The notes: generated from the letters alone by a model not told the origin. DNA of 64,000 nt from CAIUMH01 sp963758555 (GCA_963758555.1 CAVWVW010000003.1:558001-622000); one strand, 5' to 3'; positions 7,858-17,865 are shown, counted from the first letter of the stretch. Numbers and translations: made by a program.

Positions 7858-8889
7858 ATGAGTGACAATCGCCTCTTTCTCTTAGGCAGAGACATGGCCG
7901 TCGACCTCGGTACGGCGAACACCCTGGTCTACGTGCGAGGACGCGGCATCATCCTGAACGAGCCCTCGGTGGTGGCCGTCGACGTCAAGGACGGTCGACC
8001 GCTCGCCGTCGGCGCCGAGGCGAAGCGGATGATCGGCCGGACGCCAAGCAACATCCAGGCGATCCGTCCGCTCAAAGACGGCGTCATCGCCGACTTCGAG
8101 ATCTGCGAGAAGATGCTGCGCTACTTCATCCATCGCGTCCACCAGCGGCGCTTCGCCAAGCCCCGCATGATCATCTGCGTCCCCTCTGGCATCACCGGTG
8201 TCGAGCAGCGAGCGGTCATGGAGGCGGCGGAGTACGCCGGCGCGAGGAAGGCCTTCATCATCGAAGAGCCGATGGCCGCGGCGATCGGTGCCGGCCTGCC
8301 CGTGCACGAGCCCACAGGCAACATGGTCGTCGACATCGGCGGTGGCACCACTGAGGTCGCCGTCATCTCGCTCGGCGGCATCGTGACGAGCCAGTCGATC
8401 CGCATCGGTGGCGACGAGCTCGATGAGGCCATCGTGTCCTTCGTGAAGAAGGAGTTCAGCCTGGCGCTCGGTGAGCGGACGGCTGAGGAGATCAAGATCG
8501 CCTTGGGCTCCGCCTTCCCGCTCGAAGAGGAGCTGCGCGCAGAGATCCGTGGCCGTGACCTGGTCAGCGGCCTGCCGAAGACGGTGGTCATCTCCACCGA
8601 GCAGATCCGCGAGGCCATCGATGAGCCCGTCACGGCCATCATCGACGCCATCAAGGTCACCTTGGATCGCACCCCTCCCGAGCTCAGCTCCGACATCATG
8701 GAGCAGGGCATCGTGCTCACCGGCGGAGGCGCGCTCCTCCATGGGCTCGACGCCAAGATCCAGCAGGAGACGGGGATGCCCATCGTGGTCGCCCGTGACC
8801 CGCTCAACTGCGTGGCCATCGGCTCGGGTCAGTGCCTCGAGGAGTTCGACGCCCTCAAGCGCGTGCTGATCACCACCTCGACGCGCTGA
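7858..8889 (+). CDS. mreB: rod-shape actin homologue MreB
   Basis: 343 residues, full length. Actin-fold nucleotide motifs are present: D-L-G-T-A-N near the N-terminus, I-D-I-G-G-G-T-T-E in the second phosphate loop, and V-L-T-G-G-G-A-L-L near the C-terminus. MreB forms membrane-bound filaments that direct lateral wall synthesis together with MreC, MreD and the PBP2 encoded downstream. A real 5' leader with GAGGA precedes it, unlike the leaderless genes around it. Many actinobacteria lack mreB or use it only in sporulation, so a vegetative mreBCD-mrdA operon suggests that this organism elongates by lateral wall insertion (inference). Confidence 0.96.
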   Translation: MSDNRLFLLGRDMAVDLGTANTLVYVRGRGIILNEPSVVAVDVKDGRPLAVGAEAKRMIGRTPSNIQAIRPLKDGVIADFEICEKMLRYFIHRVHQRRFAKPRMIICVPSGITGVEQRAVMEAAEYAGARKAFIIEEPMAAAIGAGLPVHEPTGNMVVDIGGGTTEVAVISLGGIVTSQSIRIGGDELDEAIVSFVKKEFSLALGERTAEEIKIALGSAFPLEEELRAEIRGRDLVSGLPKTVVISTEQIREAIDEPVTAIIDAIKVTLDRTPPELSSDIMEQGIVLTGGGALLHGLDAKIQQETGMPIVVARDPLNCVAIGSGQCLEEFDALKRVLITTSTR

Positions 8890-8908
8890 GGCGCACAGGT
8901 CTCGATTT

Positions 8909-9748
8909 GTGGCGACACGACGCTCCCGCCGTTCCGTCACGGTCATCGGGCTCCTCATCGTCACGGCGCTCGCGCTCGTCGCCTTCAGCGAGTCGGGCTC
9001 CGGCACGTCGATCACCTCGTCGCTGCGCTCGGTGGGCTCGGCGGTGCTCTCGCCCATCGTCGACGCCGTCAACGCCGTCACCAAGCCCATCGGTGAGTTC
9101 TTCGCTGGAGCCATCAACTACGGCTCGGTGAGCGACGAGAACGCCAAGCTCCGCGCCCAGCTGGGCCGAGTCCAAGAGCAGGGCCTGATCGAGCAGTTCG
9201 AGCGGAGCCAGCTCGCACAGCTGGCCAAGCTCCAGCACCTGACCTTCGCCTCGGGCATCCCGACGGTGACCGCCCAGATGACCTCCCTCGACGTGTCGAA
9301 CTTCGCCTCCACCATCCAGATCTCGAAGGGCCGCAACCAGGGCGTCGGCCTCGGCATGCCGGTGGTGGGTGCCGGCGGCCTCGTCGGCCAGATCGTCGCC
9401 ACCACGCGCAACTCGGCGACCGTGCGTCTGATCACCGACGGGCGCACGCACATCGGCGCGTCGTTCGGCACGGCGACCAACTCGCTGATCGGCGTGGTCA
9501 ACGGTGTGGCCGCCAACAAGCCGCTCAGCGTCAGCTACGTGGCCCCGCACTCGATCATCCCCAAGGGCACCATCGTCTACACCAACGGGCTGCAGGGAGC
9601 CCAGTACCCCGCCGGTCTGCCGATCGGCAAGGTGCTCTCGGCGACCACCCCGACCAACGCTGTCCAGATGTCCATCTCGCTCAGCCCGATGGCCAACCTC
9701 GACCAGCTGGGCTTCGTCGACGTGCTCCTCTGGACCCAGGTGCCGTGA
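8909..9748 (+). CDS. mreC: rod-shape-determining protein MreC
   Basis: 279 residues: one N-terminal membrane anchor (about 11-30), a short coiled coil (about 75-110) and the MreC beta-domain with the G-M-P-V-V-G-A-G-G-L-V-G-Q-I segment. It sits in the periplasmic space and links MreB filaments to penicillin-binding proteins. GTG 8909 follows mreB by 19 bases; the stop overlaps the mreD start in GTGA, indicating translational coupling. Confidence 0.92.
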   Translation: MATRRSRRSVTVIGLLIVTALALVAFSESGSGTSITSSLRSVGSAVLSPIVDAVNAVTKPIGEFFAGAINYGSVSDENAKLRAQLGRVQEQGLIEQFERSQLAQLAKLQHLTFASGIPTVTAQMTSLDVSNFASTIQISKGRNQGVGLGMPVVGAGGLVGQIVATTRNSATVRLITDGRTHIGASFGTATNSLIGVVNGVAANKPLSVSYVAPHSIIPKGTIVYTNGLQGAQYPAGLPIGKVLSATTPTNAVQMSISLSPMANLDQLGFVDVLLWTQVP

Positions 9749-10284
9749 ACGCCAAGGTCGTCGTTCGGATCATCTTGGTGGTGATCGCCGTGGTGGTGAT
9801 CCAGGCGTCGATCATGATCAACCTCCGCATCGACGGGGCGCACCCCGAGCTCGTCTGGCTGCTCGCCATCGCCGCGGGTCTGCTCGGCGGTGCAGAGATG
9901 GGTGCGGCCGTGGGCTTCTTCGCAGGTCTCGCCCTCGACAGCCTCTTGCCCACGCCCTTTGGCCTGACCGCCTTCGTCGGCGTCCTCTTGGGAGCCGGTA
10001 TCGGTCTGCTCGCGGAGCGCACCGGTCTGGCAGCGGACGGGGGGGTCTGGTGGATGCTGCCCGCCCTTGGCGGCGGGTTGAGCGCGCTTAGCGTGGTGGC
10101 CTATGACGCCTTCGGGATCGTTCTCGGTGAGGACCAGTTCTCCTCGATCAACCTCTTGGTCATCGTCGGCGTGGTCGCCGTCGTGGGGGCCATCTTGATG
10201 ATCCCCGTGTGGTTGGCCATGAGCTGGGCGGTGGGCTCGCGCACCGGCGCGCGACGCTCGCGCACCGGCGAGGCGAGCTGGTGA
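9745..10284 (+). CDS. mreD: rod-shape-determining membrane protein MreD
   Basis: 179 residues with about five hydrophobic membrane segments and the MreD-typical L-P-T-P-F-G-L-T-A-F loop. Identification rests on topology, size and position between mreC and mrdA, because MreD sequences diverge strongly. It overlaps mreC by 4 bases (GTGA) and the next gene by 4 bases (GTGA). Confidence 0.85.
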   Translation: MNAKVVVRIILVVIAVVVIQASIMINLRIDGAHPELVWLLAIAAGLLGGAEMGAAVGFFAGLALDSLLPTPFGLTAFVGVLLGAGIGLLAERTGLAADGGVWWMLPALGGGLSALSVVAYDAFGIVLGEDQFSSINLLVIVGVVAVVGAILMIPVWLAMSWAVGSRTGARRSRTGEASW

Positions 10285-12407
10285 GCCTCTTCTCCCGTCG
10301 CACGCGTCGTGAGCCGAGGATGCGCGAGAAGAAGGGTGTCTCGCTCTCAGGCCTGGTGCCATCACCGGATGAGAAAGAGTCGCGTCCTGACTTCCGCCTG
10401 ATCATCATCGGCTCGATCGCGCTCGTGCTCTTTGCCGTGATGGTGCTTCGGCTCTTCACGCTCCAGGTGGTGGACGCGAAGACCTTTCGCAAGGCAGCCA
10501 ACGGCAACCAGCTGCGCATCGTGGCTCTCCCCGCTCCACGGGGGCTGATCACGGCACGAACCAACACCGTCTTGGTGGGCAACGACAGCACCCAAGACAT
10601 CGTGCTGAGCCGACAGGAGGCAGCGCAGCACCCGAAGGTCATCGGCGAGGTGGCGGCCCTCACTGGGCAGACGCCCGCCGCGGTCAAGGCGATCCTCGCT
10701 GACACCAAGTACGACCCCTACCAGCCTGCACCGATCATGACCAACGCCCCGACGGCCACCATCCAGTACCTCGAAGAGCACCAAGATGAGTTCCCAGGGG
10801 TCTCGGTGATGACCTCCACCACGCGGACCTATCCACAGGGCGGTGAGACCGCGACCCACGTCTTGGGCTACGTGGGTGCCATCAACGCCGCCGAGCTCGC
10901 CTCGCACAAGAAGGACGGCTACGCGATCTCCTCAGAGTTCGGACAAGCCGGGCTCGAGAACTTCTACGAGACGGCCTTGAAGGGCACCGACGGCTCGCAG
11001 GCCCTTGCGGTCAACGCCAACGGCGAGGTCGTCGGCACGGTGCACGAGAGGGCAGCCGTGCCGGGTGACACGGTGGTCACCAACCTCGACCTCGGTCTCC
11101 AGCAGTACCTCCAGACCGCGCTGCACAACCAGATCCTCACCGACCGCCAGACGCTCGACGCCAAGGACAACAAGTACCCGCCGGCCATCAACGGGGCGGC
11201 CATCGTCATGGATCCGCACACCGGTGCCGTCCTCGCCATGGCCAGCGATCCGACCTTCGACCTCAGCCAGTTCGTCGGGGGCATCAGCCAGACGAACCTC
11301 AACGCGATCCTCGGTTCGGGGGCGCTCAACAACTACGCCATCGAGGGGCTCTACACGCCAGGCTCCACGTTCAAGCTGGTCTCGGCGATCGCCTCGCTCA
11401 AGAACGGCCTGATCCCGGCGAACGAGTACTTCTCTGACAACGGCGTGTTCATCGTGCCGAACTGCCAGTTCCTGGCCACCACCTGCACCTACAAAGACGA
11501 CGAGAACGGCGGCACCGGTGAGGTTGACCTCCCCTTGGCCTTGACCCGATCGTCTGACTGGTACTTCTACAACGTCGGCTACGAGTTCGCCGTCCAGACG
11601 TCGAAGTACGGCCAGACGCCTATCCAAGACGTGGGCAGCCAGCTGGGCCTCGAGTCGCCCACGGGTGTCGATCTGCCGGGCGAGGTGGCCGGACGGATCG
11701 ACTCGAAGGCTGAGCGGCTCAAGCTGCACCAAGAGTCGCCCACGGGCTTCCCGTACACCACGTGGTACGTCGGCGACAACGTCGAGATGGCCTTCGGCCA
11801 GGGGGCGACCGCCATCACGCCGATCGGCCTGGCCACCGCCTACTCCACGTTCCTCAACGGGGGCACTCGCTACGCACCCGAGATCGCAGCGGGCCTGGTG
11901 ACCTCGAGCGGCCAGACGATCCAGAAGTACGAGCCCCGGGTCGTCGGGCACATCGACCTCAACGAATCGATCTCCCAGCCCATCATGGAGGGGCTGATGG
12001 GTGTGGTGAACGATCCCACGGGCACGGCGTACACCACCTTCCAGCAATACGCCCACTACGACCGCTCGAGCTTCACGGTCGGGGGCAAGACCGGAACGGC
12101 CTCGAACCAGCAGGGGTTGGAGCCCAACTCGTGGTTCGTCGGCTTCGGTGGTCCTGGCGACGGCTCCGACCCGAGCTACGTGGTGGTCTGCGTCATCGAC
12201 CAGGGTGGCTACGGCGCCTCGGCTGCGGCGCCGGTCGTCGCGCAGGTCTTCAACTACCTGGCGGCCAACCCCGTGACCCCGGTGGTCTTCCCGACGGCGA
12301 CCAACCCTCCGAGCAACACCCCGCCTGCCACCAACCTCCCGGCCGGTGCGATCACCCCGGGTCTGAACCTGTCGACCACCACCACGACCACGACGCCTGC
12401 TGGCTAG
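10281..12407 (+). CDS. mrdA: penicillin-binding protein 2, elongation transpeptidase
   Basis: 708 residues from GTG 10281, chosen because it overlaps the mreD stop (GTGA). There is a membrane anchor at about 37-57, a dimerisation/pedestal domain, and a transpeptidase domain with all three motifs: S362-T-F-K365, S424-S-D and K603-T-G. It cross-links peptidoglycan during elongation with the Mre proteins. The last about 45 residues are Pro/Thr-rich, ending in a run of threonines. The usual glycosyltransferase partner RodA is not encoded next to it; the following gene is unrelated. Confidence 0.93.
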   Translation: MSLFSRRTRREPRMREKKGVSLSGLVPSPDEKESRPDFRLIIIGSIALVLFAVMVLRLFTLQVVDAKTFRKAANGNQLRIVALPAPRGLITARTNTVLVGNDSTQDIVLSRQEAAQHPKVIGEVAALTGQTPAAVKAILADTKYDPYQPAPIMTNAPTATIQYLEEHQDEFPGVSVMTSTTRTYPQGGETATHVLGYVGAINAAELASHKKDGYAISSEFGQAGLENFYETALKGTDGSQALAVNANGEVVGTVHERAAVPGDTVVTNLDLGLQQYLQTALHNQILTDRQTLDAKDNKYPPAINGAAIVMDPHTGAVLAMASDPTFDLSQFVGGISQTNLNAILGSGALNNYAIEGLYTPGSTFKLVSAIASLKNGLIPANEYFSDNGVFIVPNCQFLATTCTYKDDENGGTGEVDLPLALTRSSDWYFYNVGYEFAVQTSKYGQTPIQDVGSQLGLESPTGVDLPGEVAGRIDSKAERLKLHQESPTGFPYTTWYVGDNVEMAFGQGATAITPIGLATAYSTFLNGGTRYAPEIAAGLVTSSGQTIQKYEPRVVGHIDLNESISQPIMEGLMGVVNDPTGTAYTTFQQYAHYDRSSFTVGGKTGTASNQQGLEPNSWFVGFGGPGDGSDPSYVVVCVIDQGGYGASAAAPVVAQVFNYLAANPVTPVVFPTATNPPSNTPPATNLPAGAITPGLNLSTTTTTTTPAG

Positions 12408-12442
12408 GTCTCGGCCTCAGCGGGCGGGTGGTCACGAGGTCG

Positions 12443-12448
12443 TAGGCT
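12443..12448 (+). promoter_or_regulatory. -10 box TAGGCT, leaderless type
   Basis: TAGGCT ends 7 bases before ATG 12456, with no Shine-Dalgarno sequence between. Confidence 0.55.
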
Positions 12449-12455
12449 TGGGGCG

Positions 12456-14399
12456 ATGACGTCGCTCTTCGAGCAGATCGAACCGCTGCTCTTCTACGTC
12501 GAGCGACCCGCTCGCTACGTCGGAGGAGAGGGGGGCAGCGCCGCGCCCGTCCACGGCGAGGGTGTGACCTCGTGGCTCTTGGCCTACCCCGACACCTACG
12601 AGATCGGGCTGCCCAACCAAGGGCTCCAGATCCTCTATGAGATCTTGAACGAGCGTGACGACGCACTCGCCGAGCGGACCTATGCGCCATGGACGGACAT
12701 GGAGGCGGCCATGCGAGCAGCCTCGGTGCCGCTCTTCAGCGTGGAGAACCACGTGGCGGCCAGTGACTTCGACGCTTTGGCCTTCAACCTCTCAGCCGAG
12801 CTCACGTACACCAACGTCCTCAACATGCTCGATCTCGGACGCATCCCGCTTCGCACCGCCGAGCGGGGCGCCACCGACACGGTCGTGCTGGCGGGTGGGC
12901 ACTGCACGTACAACCCTGAGCCTCTGGCGGAGTTCCTCGATGCCGTGGTCCTCGGTGACGGTGAAGAGGTGGTCTCCGAGCTCTCGGTGGCCATCGGCGC
13001 CTGGCGAGCGCGACCCGAGCGGACTCGCCTGGAGCTCCATCGGGCGCTGGCCGGCATCGAGGGGGTCTACGTCCCGAGCCTCTATCGGCCCCTCTTCGAC
13101 GGTCCTCGGCAGGTGGGCCTTGAGATCCTGGACCCCGCCGCCCCGGAGGTCGTTGAGAAGAGAACCATCGCTGACCTGGGCGAATGGCCCTACCCGATGC
13201 ACCAGCTGGTACCGCTCACCGAGGTGGTCCACGATCGGCTCAACGTCGAGGTCTTCCGAGGCTGCACCCGCGGGTGCCGCTTCTGCCAGGCCGGGATGAT
13301 CACGCGCCCCGTCCGAGAGCGGCCCGCGGCGCAGGTGATCGAGATGGTGACGAGGGGCCTCGAGCAATCCGGCTACGACGAGGTGGCGCTGACGTCGCTC
13401 TCGACCGCTGACTTCTCCGGCATCGAGGGCGTCGTCGCCGACATCGTCGATGAGGCAGAGCACGGCGGTCGAGTCTCGGTCTCCCTGCCGAGCTTGCGGG
13501 TCGACGCCTTCACGGTGGCGACCGCCGCGAAGATCCAGCAGGTCAAGCGCACCGGGCTGACCTTCGCTCCTGAGGGCGGCACCTGGCGGATGCGCAAGGT
13601 CATCAACAAGCTCATCAGCGACGACGACCTCTTCTCGGCGGTGGACTCCGCCTTCTCGCAAGGGTGGCGGCGAGTGAAGCTCTACTTCTTGATCGGGCTG
13701 CCCACCGAGCAGGACGAGGACGTGCTCGGCATCGCCGAGCTGGGCAAGCGCTGCGTGGAGATCGGTCGCCAGTACCACCAAGCGGTCACCGTCTCGGCCT
13801 CGGTCGGCGGGTTCGTCCCGAAGCCTCAGACGCCGTTCCAGTGGCACAGCCAGGACTCGACCAACGAGCTCAAGCGCAAGGTCAACCTGCTTCGCGAGGC
13901 TGCTCGTCGCGTCAAGGGCCTTCAGATCAAGTGGCACGAGCCGGCGGCCACCACGGCGGAGGGCATCGTCTCGCGAGGTGATCGCCGGCTGGGCCGGGTG
14001 CTCGAGTCTGTCTGGCGCAACGGTGGGGTCTTCCAAGAGTGGTCCGAGCACTTCGACCTCTCGCTCTTCGACGCGGCGCTTGCCGAAGAGGGCCTGAGCG
14101 TCGAGATGTTCACCACGAGGCTGCGTGAGGTCGACGAGATGCTCCCCTGGGACCACCTCTCTGCCGGGCTGCACAAGGACTTCTTGGTGGGGGAGTACGC
14201 CGACTCGCTCTCCGAGATCGGTCTCGAGGACTGTCGCTGGACCCCCTGCTACGACTGCGGCGCGTGCACCTCATACGGCTTGGAGCATCAGGTGGCGTCG
14301 AACCGACCGCCCGCTGGTGGGAGCCAAGGCACCGGACAGGGTCTTGACCTGGGAGAACGTGTGCCGGTCACCCTGTCAGCTGGGGCGCCAGATGGCTGA
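12456..14399 (+). CDS. B12-binding-type radical SAM protein, TIGR03960 family
   Basis: 647 residues. An N-terminal cobalamin-binding-like domain (about 40-190) precedes a radical SAM core with the 4Fe-4S motif C270-T-R-G-C274-R-F-C277. A C-terminal cysteine cluster C-Y-D-C-G-A-C lies near residue 605. Members occur widely next to a DUF2344 protein, as here, and next to RNase E/G and rplU-rpmA; a role in RNA or ribosome modification has been suggested from context, but no reaction is established. The stop overlaps the start of the DUF2344 gene. Confidence 0.85.
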   Translation: MTSLFEQIEPLLFYVERPARYVGGEGGSAAPVHGEGVTSWLLAYPDTYEIGLPNQGLQILYEILNERDDALAERTYAPWTDMEAAMRAASVPLFSVENHVAASDFDALAFNLSAELTYTNVLNMLDLGRIPLRTAERGATDTVVLAGGHCTYNPEPLAEFLDAVVLGDGEEVVSELSVAIGAWRARPERTRLELHRALAGIEGVYVPSLYRPLFDGPRQVGLEILDPAAPEVVEKRTIADLGEWPYPMHQLVPLTEVVHDRLNVEVFRGCTRGCRFCQAGMITRPVRERPAAQVIEMVTRGLEQSGYDEVALTSLSTADFSGIEGVVADIVDEAEHGGRVSVSLPSLRVDAFTVATAAKIQQVKRTGLTFAPEGGTWRMRKVINKLISDDDLFSAVDSAFSQGWRRVKLYFLIGLPTEQDEDVLGIAELGKRCVEIGRQYHQAVTVSASVGGFVPKPQTPFQWHSQDSTNELKRKVNLLREAARRVKGLQIKWHEPAATTAEGIVSRGDRRLGRVLESVWRNGGVFQEWSEHFDLSLFDAALAEEGLSVEMFTTRLREVDEMLPWDHLSAGLHKDFLVGEYADSLSEIGLEDCRWTPCYDCGACTSYGLEHQVASNRPPAGGSQGTGQGLDLGERVPVTLSAGAPDG

Positions 14400-15178
14400 G
14401 CTGGTGGCGTCGCGCTCTGCGGCTGCGCTACACGAAGACCGGCCGGATCCGCTACACCTCCCAGCGCGACGTGGCGCGGGCCTTCGAGAGGGCGCTTCGT
14501 CGAGCCCGCCTGCCCATCGCCTACTCCGAAGGCTTCTCGCCTCGGCCGCTGCTTGCCTTCTCGCTTGCGCTGCCGACGGCGTGCGAGTCGCTCGCTGAGT
14601 ACGCTGACCTGCGCTTTGACCCGAGATCGGAGACCCCAGCAGGGATCCGGGTGGGGGCGGTCACCACCCTCGACGAACGGGTCTCGATCGCCAAGCTGCT
14701 CGACGGCCTGCTCCCCGACGGCCTCGACGTCGTCGCCGTCGGCGAGCTCGACGGTGCGGAGGTGTCGCTCCAAGAGCAAGTAACATCATGTTCCTGGATC
14801 GTGGAGGTCACCGGGATGAGCGCAGTCGAGCTGGATGAGCGGATCGCCGCCGTGCTCGACGCCGAGACAGTCCCCGTCGAGAGGGTCCGCAAGGGCAAGA
14901 AGGTGGCAGACGATCTGCGACCCTCGATCCTCTCGTTGCACCACGAGGGACCAGGATCGAGCCCGACGGCGCTTCGGATCAGCGCAGAGCTCGCAACCAA
15001 ACCGCGAGGAGTCCGTCCCAGCGAGCTCCTCGATGCCATGGCACCCACCCTTCGGCTCGTTCGAGCATGCCGGGTCGCCCAATGGACTGTTGATCACGAC
15101 GGACAGCGCCACGAGCCACTGACGGCTGACGGGATGCTCCTGGGAGCCGTCGATACCGCCACGACAGGTGGCCTATGA
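14392..15178 (+). CDS. DUF2344 (TIGR03936) protein, frameshifted near its start
   Basis: The recognisable family sequence (L-R-L-R-Y-T-K-T-G-R-I-R-Y, then R-D-x-x-R-A-F-E-R-A-L-R-R and Y-S-E-G-F-S-P-R-P) has no usable start codon in its own frame. ATG 14392, overlapping the previous stop, gives M-A-E-L-V-A-S-R and joins this frame exactly if the T at about 14416 is skipped. I therefore annotate one gene of about 261 residues with a 1-base insertion. It is the constant partner of the TIGR03960 radical SAM protein; function unknown. The frame ends at TGA 15176-15178, 24 bases before the RNase gene. Confidence 0.75.
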
Positions 15179-15202
15179 GAACGATGAGGAGGCTCTGGCA
15201 CT

Positions 15203-16805
15203 GTGACGGAGCACGAGGAAATCGAGACCACTGTCCCCGAGGGACCGCCTCAGGCTGAGGCGCCCGTACCGACGCCGCAGGTGGGCGACACCCGTCCCAC
15301 CCCGCGGATCGGCGACACCCGGCCTGCCGCACCTGGTGCCCCGGGCGGAGCGGAGACGCCGAGCTCGACGACGCCCACGCGCCAGCCCGGCCGCACCCCG
15401 ACGCCGGTGGTGGCCAAGCCCATCGTCGAGGCTCCGAGCCCCGATCACGACGCCAGCGCAGACGGTGGCTCCGGCAGCTCGTCTCGCCGACGCCGGCGCC
15501 GCGGCGGGCGCGACCGCAAGGCCACCCGCACCGTGGGTCGCTACCTCATGTGCGTGCACGTCGAGGGCCAGACCACCCACATCGCCATGCTCGAGGGCCG
15601 CTCCTTGGTCGAGCACTACGTGGTCAAAGAGACCGACGAGACCACCCAGATCGACGGCAACCTCTACCTGGGTCGGGTCCAGAACGTGCTGCCCGGCATG
15701 GAGGCCGCCTTCGTCGACATCGGCATCCCGAAGAACGCCGTGCTCTATCGAGGTGACGTGCGCTACGACGTCGAAGACGTCGAAGGAGGGCGGCCGAACC
15801 AGTCGGCTCGAATCGAAGAGATGCTCCGTGCCGGCCAGCTCATGGTCTGCCAGGTCACGAAGAACCCCATCGGAGCCAAGGGGGCGCGCCTGACCCAAGA
15901 GGTCTCGCTCCCGGGTCGCTTCGCCGTGCTCGTGCCCAACTCGTCAACGATCGGCATCTCGAAGCGACTGGGCGACCAGGAGCGAAAGCGTCTGCGCAAG
16001 ATCCTTGACGAGATCCGCCCCGAGGGCCACGGCTTGATCGTCCGCACCGCTGCTGAGGGCGCGACCGGCGACGAGCTGCGACGAGACGTCGCCGAGCTCA
16101 CCGCACGCTGGGAGGCCATCTCCAAGGAAGCGGCGGCCTCCTCCAAGCCCGGTCTGCTCTACCGCGAGCTCGACCTGGCCGTCCGGATGCTCCGAGAAGA
16201 GCTCAACGGTGACTACCGAGGGGTGCTCATCGACGACCCTGATCTCTACGCCCAGGTGCGCGCCTACGTCTCCCAGGTCAGCCCCGAGATGGCTGACCGT
16301 GTCGAGCTCTACGACCCCGAGGCCGAGTCGCTCCCGCTCTTCGAGCGCTACTTCGTCCACGAGCAGCTCCACAAGGCGCTCGACCGCAAGGTCTGGCTGC
16401 CCTCAGGGCGGCTCGCTGATCATCGAGCGCACCGAGGCGCTGACGGTCATCGACGTCAACACGGGCAAGAACGTGGGCAAGTCGAACCTCGAAGAGACGG
16501 TGTTCAAGAACAACCTGGAAGCGGCCGAGGAGGTGGCCCATCAGCTGCGCCTGCGGGACATCGGCGGCATCATCGTCATCGACTTCATCGACATGGAGGG
16601 CAAGGACCATCGAGAGAAGGTGGCCTCACAGCTGCGTCAGGCCCTGGCCCGAGACAAGACCCGCACCCAGGTCTTCGACATCTCCGAGCTGGGCTTGGTC
16701 GAGATGACGCGCAAGCGGATCTCCGAGGGCCTCATCGAATCGGTCTCGGCCATCTGTCCGCACTGCGACGGTCGGGGCATCGTCTTCGACTCCGATCTGC
16801 CCTAG
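15203..16805 (+). CDS. ribonuclease E/G, frameshifted
   Basis: About 533 residues when a single-base shift at 16406-16409 is corrected; the corrected protein reads V-W-L-P-S-G-G-S-L-I-I-E-R-T-E-A-L, the family consensus. There is an N-terminal Pro/Arg-rich extension of about 110 residues, an S1 RNA-binding domain, and a DNase I-like catalytic domain with metal-binding Asp in V-I-D-V-N-T-G and I-V-I-D-F-I-D. The zinc-link C-P-H-C lies close to the C-terminus, so no long scaffold tail follows: the compact form. It cuts single-stranded A/U-rich RNA in mRNA decay and rRNA maturation. GTG 15203 has GAGGAGG at 15186-15192. Confidence 0.92.
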
Positions 16806-16838
16806 CGACCACTGTTCCCTCACCCGGTCGAGATCGGA

Positions 16839-16844
16839 TAGGAT
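16839..16844 (+). promoter_or_regulatory. -10 box TAGGAT of rplU-rpmA, leaderless type
   Basis: TAGGAT ends 9 bases before ATG 16854, so the rplU mRNA should have almost no leader. No S21-type or L21-type leader structure fits in the 48-base gap after the RNase gene. Confidence 0.55.
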
Positions 16845-16853
16845 GTCCTTCCC

Positions 16854-17165
16854 ATGTACGCCGTCATTCGCACCGGAGCCGTCCAAGAGCGTGTCGAGCA
16901 AGGCCAGCGCCTTCGCATCGACCTGCGCACCGAGGAAATCGGCCAGTCCATCACGTTCGCACCCGTCATGATCGTCGACGGTGACACCGTCTTGTCGACG
17001 CCCTCGGCCCTCGAGGCCGCCTCGGTCACCGCGGAGGTGGTGGGCGAGGAGAAGGGTCCGAAGATCGACGCCATGACGTACAAGAACAAGTCGAACAACC
17101 GCAGGCGCTGGGGACACCGCCAGCGCTACACCACCGTGCAGATCACGGCCATCACGGCCGGCTGA
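16854..17165 (+). CDS. rplU: 50S ribosomal protein L21
   Basis: 103 residues, full length, with the family sequences M-Y-A-V-I-R-T-G at the start and R-R-R-W-G-H-R-Q near the end. It binds 23S rRNA in the large subunit. It is followed 21 bases later by rpmA, the usual pair. Confidence 0.97.
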   Translation: MYAVIRTGAVQERVEQGQRLRIDLRTEEIGQSITFAPVMIVDGDTVLSTPSALEAASVTAEVVGEEKGPKIDAMTYKNKSNNRRRWGHRQRYTTVQITAITAG

Positions 17166-17186
17166 GTTCCAAGAGGAGCGCGAGAG

Positions 17187-17438
17187 ATGTCAAAGACCAA
17201 GGGCGGCGGCTCAACCAGGAACGGCCGGGACTCCAATGCCCAGCGCCTCGGCGTCAAGGTGTTCGATGGCACGACGGTGACCTCCGGGTCGATCATCGTT
17301 CGCCAGCGGGGGACTCGCTTCCACCCGGGCAACAACGTCGGGATCGGCAAGGACGACACCTTGTTCGCCCTGAAGGACGGCACGGTCAAGTTCGGCTCCC
17401 GCAAGGGCCGCAAGCTCGTCGACGTGCTCTCTGACTGA
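17187..17438 (+). CDS. rpmA: 50S ribosomal protein L27
   Basis: 83 residues. The N-terminus M-S-K-T-K-G-G-G-S-T-R-N-G-R-D-S has no cleavable leader of the Firmicutes type, and V-R-Q-R-G-T-R-F-H-P-G is conserved. Its N-terminal tail reaches the peptidyl transferase centre. AAGAGGAG lies 9 bases before ATG 17187. The strong terminator at 17497 ends this transcript. Confidence 0.97.
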   Translation: MSKTKGGGSTRNGRDSNAQRLGVKVFDGTTVTSGSIIVRQRGTRFHPGNNVGIGKDDTLFALKDGTVKFGSRKGRKLVDVLSD

Positions 17439-17496
17439 GCCCGCTCGCCAGGCGGTCCGCTGAGAGGCTCAGCGCACCCAAGCACGCAGAAGAGAA

Positions 17497-17526
17497 GAAC
17501 CCCGGGGCCCACAAGCCCCGGGGTTC
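17497..17526. terminator. bidirectional terminator between rpmA and hup
   Basis: A perfect 12-bp GC-rich stem, GAACCCCGGGGC / GCCCCGGGGTTC, with the 6-base loop CCACAA. It is flanked by TCTCTTC on the right and by GAAGAGAA on the left, giving a pyrimidine-rich tail in both directions. It lies between the convergent genes rpmA (+) and hup (-). Confidence 0.85.
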
Positions 17527-17562
17527 TCTTCATCTCGGTGCGGCGTGACGCCGCAGGTGCGC

Positions 17563-17865
17563 TCAGCTCTTGAGCGAGGGCGCAGAAGCCTGGCCCTTGA
17601 TGACCTTCTTGAAGGAGGCGCCAGCCGACACGCGAGGTGCCTTGGAAGCGGGAACCTGGATCTCGGCCCCGGTCTGGGGGTTGCGAGCGGTGCGGGCCTT
17701 GCGGTCCACGCGGTCGAAGGCCACGAAGCCGGTCAGCGCGACCTTCTCGCCCTTGTTCACGGTGGCCACGACAACGTCCTCGAAGCCGCCCAGGATCTCG
17801 GCCACACTGCTCTTGGCCTGACCCGTGTGGGCGGCCACTGCGTCGATCAACTCGGTCTTGTTCAC
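17563..17865 (-). CDS. hup: HU-family nucleoid DNA-binding protein
   Basis: 100 residues from GTG 17865, which has AAGGAG at 17875-17880 upstream on the minus strand. The HU fold signatures are visible: M-N-K-T-E-L-I-D-A-V, the G-F-x-x-F core and the DNA-binding arm R-T-A-R-N-P-Q-T-G-x-x-I-x-V-P. The C-terminus ends within ten residues of the fold, unlike mycobacterial or Streptomyces HU with long Lys/Ala-rich tails. It bends and compacts DNA as a dimer. Confidence 0.95.
   Translation of the reverse strand: MNKTELIDAVAAHTGQAKSSVAEILGGFEDVVVATVNKGEKVALTGFVAFDRVDRKARTARNPQTGAEIQVPASKAPRVSAGASFKKVIKGQASAPSLKS

Noticed and set aside
10932..12056. A 374-codon minus-strand frame opposite mrdA
   Set aside because: Antisense to the transpeptidase domain with all catalytic motifs intact on the plus strand.
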